Assembly (NCBI RefSeq): GCF_019636075.1
Contig: NZ_JAHBYG010000001.1
Location: 1 to 64,000 of the forward strand
Origin: Ferrovibrio sp.
GTDB taxonomy: Bacteria > Pseudomonadota > Alphaproteobacteria > Ferrovibrionales > Ferrovibrionaceae
DNA length: 64,000 bases
Direction: 5' to 3'
Shown: positions 36,439 through 44,764 of the stretch, piece after piece
Numbering within the stretch: the stretch's first letter is position 1
How the letters are laid out: every line of letters starts with the position of its first letter
Program-made: the position numbers and the translations under genes
Notes under the pieces: generated by a model
Databases searched by the model: none
Told to the model about the DNA's origin: nothing
The model's input: only the letters and a program-made list of their open reading frames with translations

Positions 36439-37650
36439 ATGCTGTATAGAAACGGGCGCATTTTCGATGGGCGGAATGCGGCCCCTGTCGGCTTTGCAGT
36501 GCTGGTCGAGGAGGGGATTATCCGGGCGATCGGCCCGGAGCCCGATTTCGATGGCTATGGCGGCCCCAAATTCGATCTCGGCGGGGATACGCTCATGCCG
36601 GGCCTGATCGATTGCCATGTGCATCTGACCATGTCTGGCGACGGCAAAGCCGCTGCTGCTCGCGAATTCGATTTCGGCAAGATCACGCTGGAAGCGTTGG
36701 AGAATGCGCAGAAAACATTGCAGGGCGGCATCACCTCGGTGCGCGATTGCGGCGGCGTGGAATTCGTGGAATTCGCGGTGCGGGATGCCTGCAATTCCGG
36801 CCGCTTCCTCGGCCCGTTCATCCGCGTTTCAGGCAAGGTCATCTGCATGACCGGCGGCACGAAGTGGAAGATAGGCCGGGTTGCCGATGGCCCGCAGGAA
36901 GTGATCACCGCCGTGCGTGAACAGATCTATCGCGGCTGCGACTGCATCAAGCTGATGGCTACCGGCGCGGTGCTGCATCCGGGCAGCGATATCGAGGATC
37001 CGCAATATACCGTCGAGGAATTGATCGCGGGCGTTACCGAAGCGGAGCGGTTCCGCCGCCCAAGCGCTGCGCATGCGATCGGTACCAAGGGCATTATCAA
37101 TGCGGCGCGGGCCGGCGTCACCTCGATCGAGCATGGCACCGTTCTCAACGATGAGGCTGTCGGGATCATGCTGGAGAAGGGCACCTACCTGGTGCCCACG
37201 CTCGCCGCACTCGAGCAGATTCTGTTGAACCCGGAAGCCGTGCCGCCGGCATCGATGGAGCGTGCGCGGCGGGTTGCCGCCAAAGCGCGCGACTCCGTCG
37301 CCATGTATTACAAGGCCGGCGGCAAGATCGCCATGGGCGCGGATACCGGCACGATCTGTAATCCGCATGGCAAGAATGCTCGGGAACTGGCGCATATGGT
37401 CGGCTGCGGCATGCGTCCGGTGGATGCGCTGTGCAGCGGCACCTCGATTGCGGCGGAGCTGCTGCGGTTGGACACGCGCGGTTCTCTTGCGCCGGGCTTT
37501 ATCGCCGACATGTTGATCGTGCGTGGGGATCCGCTGACCGATATCACCTGCGCATCCGAAACCGAGAACCACCGCCTTGTGATCAAAGGCGGTGCGCCGG
37601 TGGCCGGTATGGAGCTGGAGCGTCAGCCGCCATTCAGGCGTTTCGGCTGA
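36439..37650 (+). CDS. Amidohydrolase-family protein (imidazolonepropionase/prolidase-like)
   Basis: 403 aa metal-dependent hydrolase. Metal ligands are seen in order: HVHL after MPGLIDC, a probable carbamylated lysine in CDCIKLMATGA, histidines in SAAHAIGTKG and SIEHGTVL, and Asp in MGADTGTI. The C-terminal part returns to the small beta domain (GSLAPGFIADMLIVRGDPLTDI). This subgroup often cleaves dipeptides such as Xaa-Pro or Xaa-Arg, which would fit the peptide importer upstream, but that is an inference from context. Confidence 0.85.
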   Translation: MLYRNGRIFDGRNAAPVGFAVLVEEGIIRAIGPEPDFDGYGGPKFDLGGDTLMPGLIDCHVHLTMSGDGKAAAAREFDFGKITLEALENAQKTLQGGITSVRDCGGVEFVEFAVRDACNSGRFLGPFIRVSGKVICMTGGTKWKIGRVADGPQEVITAVREQIYRGCDCIKLMATGAVLHPGSDIEDPQYTVEELIAGVTEAERFRRPSAAHAIGTKGIINAARAGVTSIEHGTVLNDEAVGIMLEKGTYLVPTLAALEQILLNPEAVPPASMERARRVAAKARDSVAMYYKAGGKIAMGADTGTICNPHGKNARELAHMVGCGMRPVDALCSGTSIAAELLRLDTRGSLAPGFIADMLIVRGDPLTDITCASETENHRLVIKGGAPVAGMELERQPPFRRFG

Positions 37651-37828
37651 GATATTCTTGGCGGCTGTTTAAAGCTGCTTAGGCCGCATCAGCCGCAGGA
37701 ATTCCCCGCCATGCAAGCCGGCAAGGTCAGGCTGGTTTTTCAGCCGTGATGCCCTCGGTGGACAATATCGCTGATAAGTGGGTCGCGTGGGTGCCCGCTT
37801 CGGCCATTTTCCGACGTTTTCACTCAAT

Positions 37829-37847
37829 ATATGAATATAGTTCATAT
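37829..37847. promoter_or_regulatory. Palindrome site A (nitronate monooxygenase upstream region)
   Basis: Perfect inverted repeat ATATGAA-TATAG-TTCATAT containing the core TGAATATAGTTCA. It shares its core with the sites at 37909, 43633, 43733, 46081 and 46271, which suggests one regulator, probably a TetR-family protein from this window. Confidence 0.6.
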
Positions 37848-37908
37848 AGAATATTTCCTTATATTTCGGAATATATAGCGAATATATGATGCAGACTTGA
37901 TTGGTAAG

Positions 37909-37921
37909 TGAATATAGTTCA
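37909..37921. promoter_or_regulatory. Palindrome site B overlapping the predicted -10 of the nitronate monooxygenase promoter
   Basis: TGAATATAGTTCA, identical to site A, positioned between the proposed -35 (37897-37902) and -10 (37920-37925). Binding here would block RNA polymerase. Confidence 0.6.
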
Positions 37922-37962
37922 TTATCTCTGTATAAAGATCGAAGATACAGGGAGGCTAGGTC

Positions 37963-39099
37963 ATGACGACCGCTATTTGCCGGCAATTGGGCATCAAATA
38001 TCCGATTTTCGCATTCTCACATTGCCGGGATGTGGTGGCGGCGGTGTCGAATGCCGGCGGCATCGGCGTTTATGGCGGAGCCTTGAACACGCCCGAGCAG
38101 GTGGAGATCGATCTGCGCTGGATCGAGCGCCAGGTGGGCGACAAGCCCTATGGCATCGATCTGTTGTTGCCGATGAGCTATGTGGAAGTGAGCGAGGAGG
38201 AAAAGCAAGCGCGTATTCCCGCCGAGCATCGTCGCTTCCTGGACGGGATGATGCAGCGATTTGGCGTACCGCCGCTGGATCCCAATGCCGATCAATTGCA
38301 TGGCCTGCTGGGCGATACCAAATTTACCCCCGAGCAGAATGCCGCCATCCTGGAACTGGTGTTCAAATACAATCCGAAGGTATTCGTCAGCGCGCTCGGC
38401 ACGCCGCCAGCGCAATTGATCGAAAAGGCGCATGCGCGCGGCATGCTGATCGGCGCCTTGGCCGGCAAGGCCAAACATGCCATCCGTCATAAACAGGCTG
38501 GCGTCGATTTCGTGGTGGCAGCCTCTTATGAGGCGGGCGGCCATACCGGCGAGATCGGCAGCATGGTGCTGGTGCCGGAAGTGGCTGATGCCGTGGCGCC
38601 GCTGCCGGTGCTGGCGGCCGGCGGCATCGGACGTGGCCGGCAAGTGGCCGCAGCGCTGGCGCTGGGCGCCCAGGGCGTCTGGTGCGGCTCGGTCTGGCTC
38701 ACCTCCACCGAGTCCGATCTCTTGCCGGTGATGAAGCAGAAATTGCTGGAAGCCGGTTCCGACGAGACCGTGCGCGCAAAGTGTTTTACCGGGAAATATG
38801 CGCGCTTCCTGCGCACGGCCTGGTCCGATGAATGGGACAGGCCGGAAGCCCCCGCGCCGTTGCCGGCGCCGCTTCAGACTGCGCTGATCGCCGATTATAT
38901 CGAGCGTATTGCTGCCAGCGCGGCATCCGGCAAGGTGGATGGTAGCACCGGGGCCGGCGCGCTGATCACTTCGCCGGTTGGCCAGATCGTGGGGGCGATG
39001 AATGTCTCGCTTTCGGCACGCGAGATCGTGCGCGAGATGATGGAGGAAATGACCGAAGCCACTATGCGGCTGACGGAAGTTTTCGAGGAGGCCGGTTAG
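37963..39099 (+). CDS. Nitronate monooxygenase / 2-nitropropane dioxygenase-family FMN enzyme
   Basis: 378 aa TIM-barrel flavoprotein. It shows an N-terminal KYPIFAFSHCRDVVAAVSNAGGIGVYGG, the catalytic-region EAGGHTGEIGSMVLVPEVADAV, and the phosphate-binding AAGGIGRGRQVAAALALGAQGVWCGSVWL. These are hallmarks of the NMO/FabK-like family. Some members act on nitronates, others are enoyl reductases or of unknown role. The shared palindrome links it to the acyl-CoA region that follows, so a role in that pathway and not in nitroalkane detoxification is plausible. It ends tail to tail with the hydratase gene. Confidence 0.85.
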   Translation: MTTAICRQLGIKYPIFAFSHCRDVVAAVSNAGGIGVYGGALNTPEQVEIDLRWIERQVGDKPYGIDLLLPMSYVEVSEEEKQARIPAEHRRFLDGMMQRFGVPPLDPNADQLHGLLGDTKFTPEQNAAILELVFKYNPKVFVSALGTPPAQLIEKAHARGMLIGALAGKAKHAIRHKQAGVDFVVAASYEAGGHTGEIGSMVLVPEVADAVAPLPVLAAGGIGRGRQVAAALALGAQGVWCGSVWLTSTESDLLPVMKQKLLEAGSDETVRAKCFTGKYARFLRTAWSDEWDRPEAPAPLPAPLQTALIADYIERIAASAASGKVDGSTGAGALITSPVGQIVGAMNVSLSAREIVREMMEEMTEATMRLTEVFEEAG

Positions 39100-39108
39100 C
39101 GGCCTCCT
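39086..39108. terminator. Hairpin at the convergent 3' ends of the nitronate monooxygenase and enoyl-CoA hydratase genes
   Basis: Perfect 9-base stem AGGAGGCCG / CGGCCTCCT around GTTAG, overlapping the plus-strand stop codon. The two genes are only 15 bases apart, so it could terminate both; the flanking U-runs are weak. Confidence 0.6.
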
Positions 39109-39114
39109 AAGCCA

Positions 39115-39858
39115 TCAAGCGATATTGGCCGAGCGCGTGGCATTGCCGCTATCCGAAAGGGTGGCGGCAAATGCGTTCATGGCATCGGCGCGGAAATCTT
39201 CCAGCATGGCGAGGGCCAGGCGGTTGCGGTCACGCTCTTTCGCCACCTGATAGGCAGGATGCGGCAGGGTGGCCAGACGGCGCGCCTGGGCAAGACTGGC
39301 CGTGCGCAGATCGGCTGCGGGTACCACTTCGTCGAGAAAGCCGGGGGCAATCGCGGCCTCGGGCGCATACATTTCGGCTTGCATATAGGCGCGATCGAAC
39401 CAGGCATTGGGAATGCGATGGCGCGCCAGCACGCGGAAGCAATTGGGTAATGGCAGGCCGTTGCGCACTTCATTCAGGCCGATCTGAAAATCGCCGGCGG
39501 CGCCTAAGCGGTAATCCGCCGCCAGCATCATAAAGGCGCCCAGCGCCACGCTGTGGCCGTGGCATTCCAGCACCACAGGGCGGGGGAAGCGCGCCACCCG
39601 GATCAGCAGATTCACGCCGCGCTCAACAAGGTCCAGTAACAACGCATTGCTGCCGCCGCGCACCACCCGCAAATCGAAACCGGCGGAAAAAATCCCAGGC
39701 CGGCCGGCGATCAGCAAAGCGCCTTTATCCTGCGGCACGCGATCGAGGCAGCTCTCGAATTGGGCGATGGTTTCGAAGGAGAAGGGATTCACCTTGCCAT
39801 CATCCATTGTGAGGATGGAAATGTCGTTGTCCTGGATCAGTTCGATGGCGTTCTTCAA
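39115..39858 (-). CDS. Enoyl-CoA hydratase/isomerase-family protein
   Basis: 247 aa crotonase-fold protein. The oxyanion region is visible as GRPGIFSAGFDLRVVRGG and the second loop as CHGHSVALGAFMMLAADYRLGA. A Glu at the expected active-site region lies in GLNEVRNGLPLPN. Last gene of the minus-strand mutase operon, 28 bases after meaB. It could hydrate a 2-enoyl-CoA, for example the glutaconyl-type product of the carboxylase encoded further right; specificity is not readable. Confidence 0.85.
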   Translation of the reverse strand: MKNAIELIQDNDISILTMDDGKVNPFSFETIAQFESCLDRVPQDKGALLIAGRPGIFSAGFDLRVVRGGSNALLLDLVERGVNLLIRVARFPRPVVLECHGHSVALGAFMMLAADYRLGAAGDFQIGLNEVRNGLPLPNCFRVLARHRIPNAWFDRAYMQAEMYAPEAAIAPGFLDEVVPAADLRTASLAQARRLATLPHPAYQVAKERDRNRLALAMLEDFRADAMNAFAATLSDSGNATRSANIA

Positions 39859-39886
39859 GGCAGGCGCTCCTATACTGTAAAACTAC

Positions 39887-40834
39887 TCAGGCCAGCAGCC
39901 GCAAAGCCCGCGCGGTGATCTCGTTCATGCCCAATTCGCCAACGGCAAAGGCATCGCAAAGCGCGTCTATCTGCGCGGCCAGGGCCGGATCGCCATCCAG
40001 GCCCAGCCGCCGGCGGGCGGTGTTGGCCACATGCTCGGCAATCATGTTGCGGATATCGGCGCGATTGCTGGCGGAATCTAGCGGTATGCGGCTGGCAAGC
40101 AGGCTCTCGGCGGTATCCACCAGGGCCTCTATGCCCTCATTGCGCAGCGGCGACGTGGCCAGCACGGGAACGTCGCGGTTGGCGGCGCGCAGCATCAGCA
40201 TCATTTCCAGATGTCGTTTGGTGCTGGCGGCGGCGGGCAGATCGGATTTGTTCACCACCATGATATCGGCGATTTCCAGGATGCCGGCTTTGATGGCCTG
40301 GATATCGTCCCCCAGGCCCGGGGCATTCACCACCAGCTTCACATCGGCGATCTTGGCTATTTCGACTTCCGACTGTCCGGTGCCGACGGTTTCCACGATC
40401 ACCACATCCAGGCAGGAGCGCCGCAGCAAATCGACGATGCGCCGGGTAGCACGCGATACACCGCCGAGATGACCGCGCGAGCCCAGAGAGCGGGCAAATA
40501 CGCCGTCATCCTTCACATGTTCGCCCATGCGGATGCGATCGCCCAGGATGGCGCCGCCGGTGATCGGGCTGGATGGATCCACGGCAATGATGCCCACGGT
40601 TTTACCGCGCTGGCGCAGGCAGCGGATTACGGCATTGATCAGGGTGGATTTGCCGGCGCCCGGCGGACCGGTGAAGCCGATCGCGTTGCTGCGGGCGGGC
40701 AGGGCATACAGTCCGCGCAGCAAAGGCTCGAACCCCGGCCGTTCATTCTCCACGATGCTGATAATGCGCGCCAGCGCGCCGATCTCCCCGGCCCGCATAC
40801 GCTCCAGCAACTCGGCCTGGGGCAGCGCCGTCAT
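39887..40834 (-). CDS. meaB: MeaB/ArgK-type GTPase, chaperone of B12-dependent acyl-CoA mutase
   Basis: 315 aa P-loop GTPase. Walker A GPPGAGKSTLI, the G-domain motif VIVETVGTGQSEVE with the switch region after it, and the base-recognition motif NKSD are all seen. The family protects and reloads adenosylcobalamin-dependent acyl-CoA mutases. The gene overlaps the mutase small-subunit gene by 4 bases, which fixes its partner. Confidence 0.93.
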   Translation of the reverse strand: MTALPQAELLERMRAGEIGALARIISIVENERPGFEPLLRGLYALPARSNAIGFTGPPGAGKSTLINAVIRCLRQRGKTVGIIAVDPSSPITGGAILGDRIRMGEHVKDDGVFARSLGSRGHLGGVSRATRRIVDLLRRSCLDVVIVETVGTGQSEVEIAKIADVKLVVNAPGLGDDIQAIKAGILEIADIMVVNKSDLPAAASTKRHLEMMLMLRAANRDVPVLATSPLRNEGIEALVDTAESLLASRIPLDSASNRADIRNMIAEHVANTARRRLGLDGDPALAAQIDALCDAFAVGELGMNEITARALRLLA

Positions 40835-41259
40835 GGCGCCAGGGCGGGCGCTGCGGAGGCTTCCCTGACGATGCGGCGGATATCCTCTGCGATGTCGGGT
40901 ATCGCCGTGCCGGGGCCATAAACCCCCGCCACGCCGATGGCATGCAATGGTTCAATATCGGCTTTGGGGATGATGCCGCCGACGATCACCGGGATATCGC
41001 CGCGCCCGACTTCCTGCAACGCGCCGATCACGCCCTTGGTCAGCGCCACATGGCCGCCATTGAGATAGCTGAGGCCGACGACATCCACGTCCTCCTGCAG
41101 CGCCACGCGGGCGATGTTGTCTTTCTCCTGGAATACGCCGGTATAGATCACTTCCATGCCGGAATCGCGCAGGCCGGCGGCCAGCAGCTTTACGCCGGTT
41201 TCATGGGTGCACAAGCCGGGTTTGGCCAGCAATATGCGGATAATGGGTTTCTCTTGCAT
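40831..41259 (-). CDS. B12-binding small subunit of an acyl-CoA mutase
   Basis: 142 aa cobalamin-binding Rossmann domain of the methylmalonyl-CoA mutase family. The lower-ligand motif D-x-H-x-x-G appears as GLCTHETG: H19 (cobalt ligand) and G22 are kept but the usual Asp is C17. Other features fit: VDVVGLSYLNGGHVAL and VIVGGIIPKADIEPLHAIGVAGVYGPGT. It pairs with the large subunit 8 bases upstream and MeaB downstream. The Asp-to-Cys change is unusual and may alter the base-off coordination. Confidence 0.9.
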   Translation of the reverse strand: MQEKPIIRILLAKPGLCTHETGVKLLAAGLRDSGMEVIYTGVFQEKDNIARVALQEDVDVVGLSYLNGGHVALTKGVIGALQEVGRGDIPVIVGGIIPKADIEPLHAIGVAGVYGPGTAIPDIAEDIRRIVREASAAPALAP

Positions 41260-41267
41260 GATCTGCC

Positions 41268-42893
41268 TCAGGCGACATTCGGGATGATGGGCATGTATTG
41301 GAACCGGCCGACCACGGATTCCACCGCGCTTACCATTTCGCCCAAGGTGACATTGGCCTTCGCGGCTTCCACATAACGCGGCATCACCGGTTCGTTGTTG
41401 CGCACCGCCTGCTTGATCGCTTCGATGCAGGCTTGCGCCGCCTTCTGATCGCGCTGGGCGCGAAGCTGCTTCACGCGCTTCACGGCGATGGCGGAAACCG
41501 CGTCGTCAGGCCGGAAGACCACTTCACCGAAACTGGAGCTATTTTCCTCACGATAGGCATTCACGCCCACCTTGATCTTGCGGCCGGATTCGTATTCGCG
41601 GTTTTCCAGATACGAAGTGTTGGCGATTTCCTGTTCGAAATAGCCGGTATCCAGCGCTACGGCCACGCCGCCCAGCCGTTCGACTTCGTCCATCACTTCC
41701 ACACAGCGACGTTCGATCTCGTCAGTCAGCGCTTCGACATAATAAGAACCGCCCAGAGGATCGGCCACATTGCAGATGCCGGTTTCATGCATCACGATCT
41801 TTGAAGTCTTTACGGCAACGCGTACGGATTCTTCGGTGGGAATGCCCAAGGCTTCGTCATAAGCATCCACATGCATGCTCTGGGTGCCCGATAGCGCGGC
41901 CTGCACCACCTGGATGGCGATGCGGGCGATATTGTTCAGCGGTTCCTGCGCTGTGAGGCTGGAGCCGGCGGTCTGCGAATGGATTTTCAGTCGCGCGGCG
42001 GTATGGTCCTTGATGCCGAATTCATCGATCAGGATGCGGGTCCAGATGCGGCGGGCGGCGCGCACCTTGCAGATATCCTCGAAGAAATCCGGACCTTGGC
42101 TGAATTGATAATTGATGCGGCGGGCCACATCGTCCGGCGTCATGCCCAGTTTCACGCCCTCCTTCACCACGGCGCGGGCGATGGCCAGGTTGAAGCCGAC
42201 TTCCTGGATCGCATTGGCACCCAGTTCACGCGTATTGTAGGCATTGATGCGGCAAGTGTTGAATTTCGGCGTTTCCTGCGCGCAGAACGCTATGCAATCG
42301 GCCATCAGGCGCATGCTGGCCTGGGCCGGAAACATCGGCGTCTTGCTACAGAACATATCGGTGAGGGGATTGTTGGTGACGATGCCGCGCAGCTTGTCGC
42401 GTGGGATGCCCTGGCGATCGGCCAGCGCGATATACATCGCCATGATGAAGGGGCCGGAGCGATCCACGATCAAGCCGACATTCAGGTTGTCGAGCGGGAA
42501 ATCCTTGAACAGCCGCTCCATATCGTCGAGCGAGTCGATGATGACGCCGATATTGCCTACTTCGCTTTCGGCCAGCGGATGGTCGCTATCCAGGCCGCAG
42601 AAGGTGGGGCGGTCGAAAACCAGATTGATCGAAGCGCGACCCTGGAAACCCTTCTGGCCGGTGCGGGCGAGGAATTTGGCGCGTTTATTGGTCTCTTCCG
42701 GCAGGCTATAGCCACAAGCAAAGCTTTCGATCCACGGGGCGGAACGATAGCCCTGTTCGAAAATGCCGCGGCTGTAATCCGGCTTGCCCGGCATGGCGGG
42801 GCGGCGCGCTTCCGTGGTTTCGGCAAAATCTTCGCGGGTGTAATACGGCTTCAGGCCGATGCCCGAGGCCGTGAAGCGATCATTGTCACTCAT
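41268..42893 (-). CDS. B12-dependent acyl-CoA mutase large (catalytic) subunit, methylmalonyl-CoA mutase family, probably different substrate
   Basis: 541 aa TIM-barrel subunit without a B12 domain. Family motifs: GFQGRASINLVFDRPTFCGLDSDHP, KFNTCRINAYNTRELGA, KVRAARRIWTRI, HSQTAGSSLTAQEPLNNIAR, GTQSMHVDAYDEALGIPTEESVRVA and DPLGGSYYVE. In methylmalonyl-CoA mutases the segment corresponding to AYNTRELGA reads GYHMQEAGA with an active-site His; here that position is N220. The change, together with that in the small subunit, argues for another acyl-CoA substrate (for example isobutyryl-, 2-hydroxyisobutyryl- or pivalyl-CoA type). It starts within the last 8 bases of the TetR gene. Confidence 0.9.
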   Translation of the reverse strand: MSDNDRFTASGIGLKPYYTREDFAETTEARRPAMPGKPDYSRGIFEQGYRSAPWIESFACGYSLPEETNKRAKFLARTGQKGFQGRASINLVFDRPTFCGLDSDHPLAESEVGNIGVIIDSLDDMERLFKDFPLDNLNVGLIVDRSGPFIMAMYIALADRQGIPRDKLRGIVTNNPLTDMFCSKTPMFPAQASMRLMADCIAFCAQETPKFNTCRINAYNTRELGANAIQEVGFNLAIARAVVKEGVKLGMTPDDVARRINYQFSQGPDFFEDICKVRAARRIWTRILIDEFGIKDHTAARLKIHSQTAGSSLTAQEPLNNIARIAIQVVQAALSGTQSMHVDAYDEALGIPTEESVRVAVKTSKIVMHETGICNVADPLGGSYYVEALTDEIERRCVEVMDEVERLGGVAVALDTGYFEQEIANTSYLENREYESGRKIKVGVNAYREENSSSFGEVVFRPDDAVSAIAVKRVKQLRAQRDQKAAQACIEAIKQAVRNNEPVMPRYVEAAKANVTLGEMVSAVESVVGRFQYMPIIPNVA

Positions 42894-43611
42894 CGGTTTC
42901 CTCCGCGCGTTTTTTCTTATCGTCCGGCAGGCTGCGCTCCATCCTGTCGGCTATGGCTTCCAGCCGCTTCAATGCGACATCTATGGTTTGCGGCGCTGCC
43001 GGTTCATTGGCGGCCGAATGAGGCAGCAGCACGCGCATCAATCCTTCGGTGCCCGAACGCAAGTCCACCGGGGCGCGGCCGGTCCAGGTTTTCAGGGTGA
43101 GTTGTTCGAGCCCGCCGAATACCACGCTGCGGGCGACACCCAACGGGATATCCGCGCGGATGGCGCCGGCGCTCATGGCTTCATCCAGCACCTTGGTCAA
43201 TACGCTGGAATAGCGCTGCTTCAGCGATTGCATCAGGCGCGAACCGCTGCGCCCGCCCATATGCACTTCACGCACGAACAGAGCGCAGAGTTCCGGCTCG
43301 GCCAGCAGAGTTTCCAGATGCTTGCCCACCACATAGCGCACGCGCTCGAGCGGATCATGCAGATGGGTGAGGCCCTCCTCCAATTCCTGCGTCAGGTCTT
43401 CCACGAAGGCGGCGAGCACCTGATGCAGCAGATGCGTTTTATCCTCGGCATAGAGATAGACCGTGCCCGTAGCAGTGCCGGCCTTGGCAGCGATATCGGA
43501 GATGTTGGTGCCATCGAAGCTGCGTTCGCGGAACAGCTTGCGGGCGGCCGCCAGAATCTGTTGTTCGCGGTCTTGTCTCCGCCCATTTTTCGCTGCCGGT
43601 TCACGCGCCAT
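42886..43611 (-). CDS. TetR-family regulator heading the mutase operon
   Basis: 241 aa from the ATG at 43611; the frame extends to 43689 but would start upstream of the predicted promoter -10. The N-terminal HTH is standard (REQQILAAARKLFRERSFDGTNISDIAAKAGTATGTVYLYAEDKTHLL). The C-terminal two thirds are helical and divergent, as usual for the ligand domain. It overlaps the mutase large-subunit gene by 8 bases. A palindrome sits on its own predicted promoter, so it is the leading candidate for the regulator of the TGAAT-N3-ATTCA sites. Confidence 0.88.
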   Translation of the reverse strand: MAREPAAKNGRRQDREQQILAAARKLFRERSFDGTNISDIAAKAGTATGTVYLYAEDKTHLLHQVLAAFVEDLTQELEEGLTHLHDPLERVRYVVGKHLETLLAEPELCALFVREVHMGGRSGSRLMQSLKQRYSSVLTKVLDEAMSAGAIRADIPLGVARSVVFGGLEQLTLKTWTGRAPVDLRSGTEGLMRVLLPHSAANEPAAPQTIDVALKRLEAIADRMERSLPDDKKKRAEETDE

Positions 43612-43632
43612 GAAAGCCTCCGCCCTCGATAG

Positions 43633-43670
43633 TGAATTAGATTCATATTTTCTCCTGCCTGTCTTGTCAA
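43633..43670 (-). promoter_or_regulatory. Promoter of the TetR-mutase operon with palindrome site C on the -10
   Basis: On the minus strand: -35 TTGACA (43670-43665), 17-base spacer, -10 TATGAA (43647-43642). The palindrome TGAATTAGATTCA (43633-43645; arms TGAAT/ATTCA, 3-base centre) covers the -10. The geometry is that of a classic repressor site. Confidence 0.68.
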
Positions 43671-43732
43671 CAAGAAAGCAGGAAATCACACACGCCTATA
43701 CTTTAAGCCTATAAACACCACGGAATGATAAT

Positions 43733-43747
43733 ATGAATACTATTCAT
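43733..43747. promoter_or_regulatory. Palindrome site D upstream of the TetR-mutase operon
   Basis: Perfect inverted repeat ATGAATA-C-TATTCAT, overlapping the 3' end of the minus-strand hydrolase gene, about 65 bases upstream of the mutase operon -35. Same half-site as sites A-C, so it may be an auxiliary operator. Confidence 0.58.
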
Positions 43748-44729
43748 TTATGGGCCGTTCTGCGGCAAAACCAGCGGCCAGAAGGGCGCGGATTGCGGCA
43801 ATCAAGGCAACCGGCTGGTCGATCATCAAATGATGATGGCCGCCTGGTATCTCGATCACCGGCACGGCGCTGCCGAAGCAGGCTGCGGTATGGCGTGCGA
43901 TTGCAGCATTCACAAGCACGCTTTCGCTGCCATGGATTATCGCCGCCGAGATGCGGATCTCCCGCAGCAGCGCTTCGGTGGAATAGAAGATATCGGTGCC
44001 GACATTGCCTTCAGCGAATTGGCTGCCATCGAATTTCCATGTCCAGCCCGCTTCGGTCTGTTTCAGGGAATGCTGGGCAATGCGTTGAACAATATACGGA
44101 TTGGGCGATGGCTGTGGCGGAATCAGCCGAAACCGGGCCAGGGCTTCTTCGGCTGAGGCATAATGTCGTGGCGAGACGATGAAGGGAAAATGCACATCCC
44201 GGCGCAGACCTTCCGGCACCGCAAGATGGGAATCGACGATTATCAAGCCGCCGAAGCGGTCTGAATGGCGGTGCGCGGCATGGGCTGCAACGAAAGCGCC
44301 GAAACTATGCGCGACGATGATCGGCTTGGGCCGGCCGGCAGCGCAGAATCCGCTGTCTAGCAATATGGCGGCCAACTCGGCGGCATAGGTTTCGATATCG
44401 TAATGTTGCCGCGAATCGCTTTCGCCCATGCCGCTGAGATCGAGCGCGGCCAGGCTGTGATCTTCGCCGAAACAGGGCGCGATATGGTCCCACCAATGGC
44501 TATGCGCCGCGCTGCCATGCACGAAAACCAAACCGCGCTTTGCATCCGCCGCGCCTGGCGCCGAAGCATCCTGCCAGACGCGATAATGGATGCGGGCTCC
44601 GCTCACGTTGAGGTAGCGGCTTTGCGTTTGCGCCGCTATGGCCGTCTGATACCAACCGGGGGCGGCATGCCCCACGGCGGATACTGCTTCTGAGGCGGTG
44701 GTCGAAGCCTGCCGCATAGCCATCTGCAT
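43740..44729 (-). CDS. Alpha/beta-fold hydrolase
   Basis: 329 aa from the ATG at 44729, which has AGAGGAA upstream; the frame is open to 44873 inside the dehydrogenase gene. Classical features: oxyanion HG in LVFVHGSAAHSHWW, LDLSGMGESD, the nucleophile Ser in VAHSFGAFVAAHA, acid-loop region HGSESVLVN and the catalytic His in GGHHHLMID. It lies 35 bases after the acyl-CoA dehydrogenase and probably shares its transcript. It could be an esterase or thioesterase supplying or releasing the acid; no substrate can be assigned. Confidence 0.85.
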   Translation of the reverse strand: MQMAMRQASTTASEAVSAVGHAAPGWYQTAIAAQTQSRYLNVSGARIHYRVWQDASAPGAADAKRGLVFVHGSAAHSHWWDHIAPCFGEDHSLAALDLSGMGESDSRQHYDIETYAAELAAILLDSGFCAAGRPKPIIVAHSFGAFVAAHAAHRHSDRFGGLIIVDSHLAVPEGLRRDVHFPFIVSPRHYASAEEALARFRLIPPQPSPNPYIVQRIAQHSLKQTEAGWTWKFDGSQFAEGNVGTDIFYSTEALLREIRISAAIIHGSESVLVNAAIARHTAACFGSAVPVIEIPGGHHHLMIDQPVALIAAIRALLAAGFAAERPINE

Positions 44730-44764
44730 ACCGCGATTCCTCTTGGCCGAAATCAGGGGCGAGC

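Larger units (their letters stand above)
37651..37962. promoter_or_regulatory. AT-rich promoter region of the nitronate monooxygenase gene with two palindromic sites
   Basis: A 312-base gap whose right half is much richer in A/T than the surroundings. It contains two exact copies of TGAATATAGTTCA at 37832-37844 and 37909-37921. A promoter can be proposed as TTGATT (37897-37902), a 17-base spacer and CATTAT (37920-37925), with the second palindrome lying across the spacer and -10. GGGAGG at 37950-37955 is the ribosome site. No gene is supported. Confidence 0.6.
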
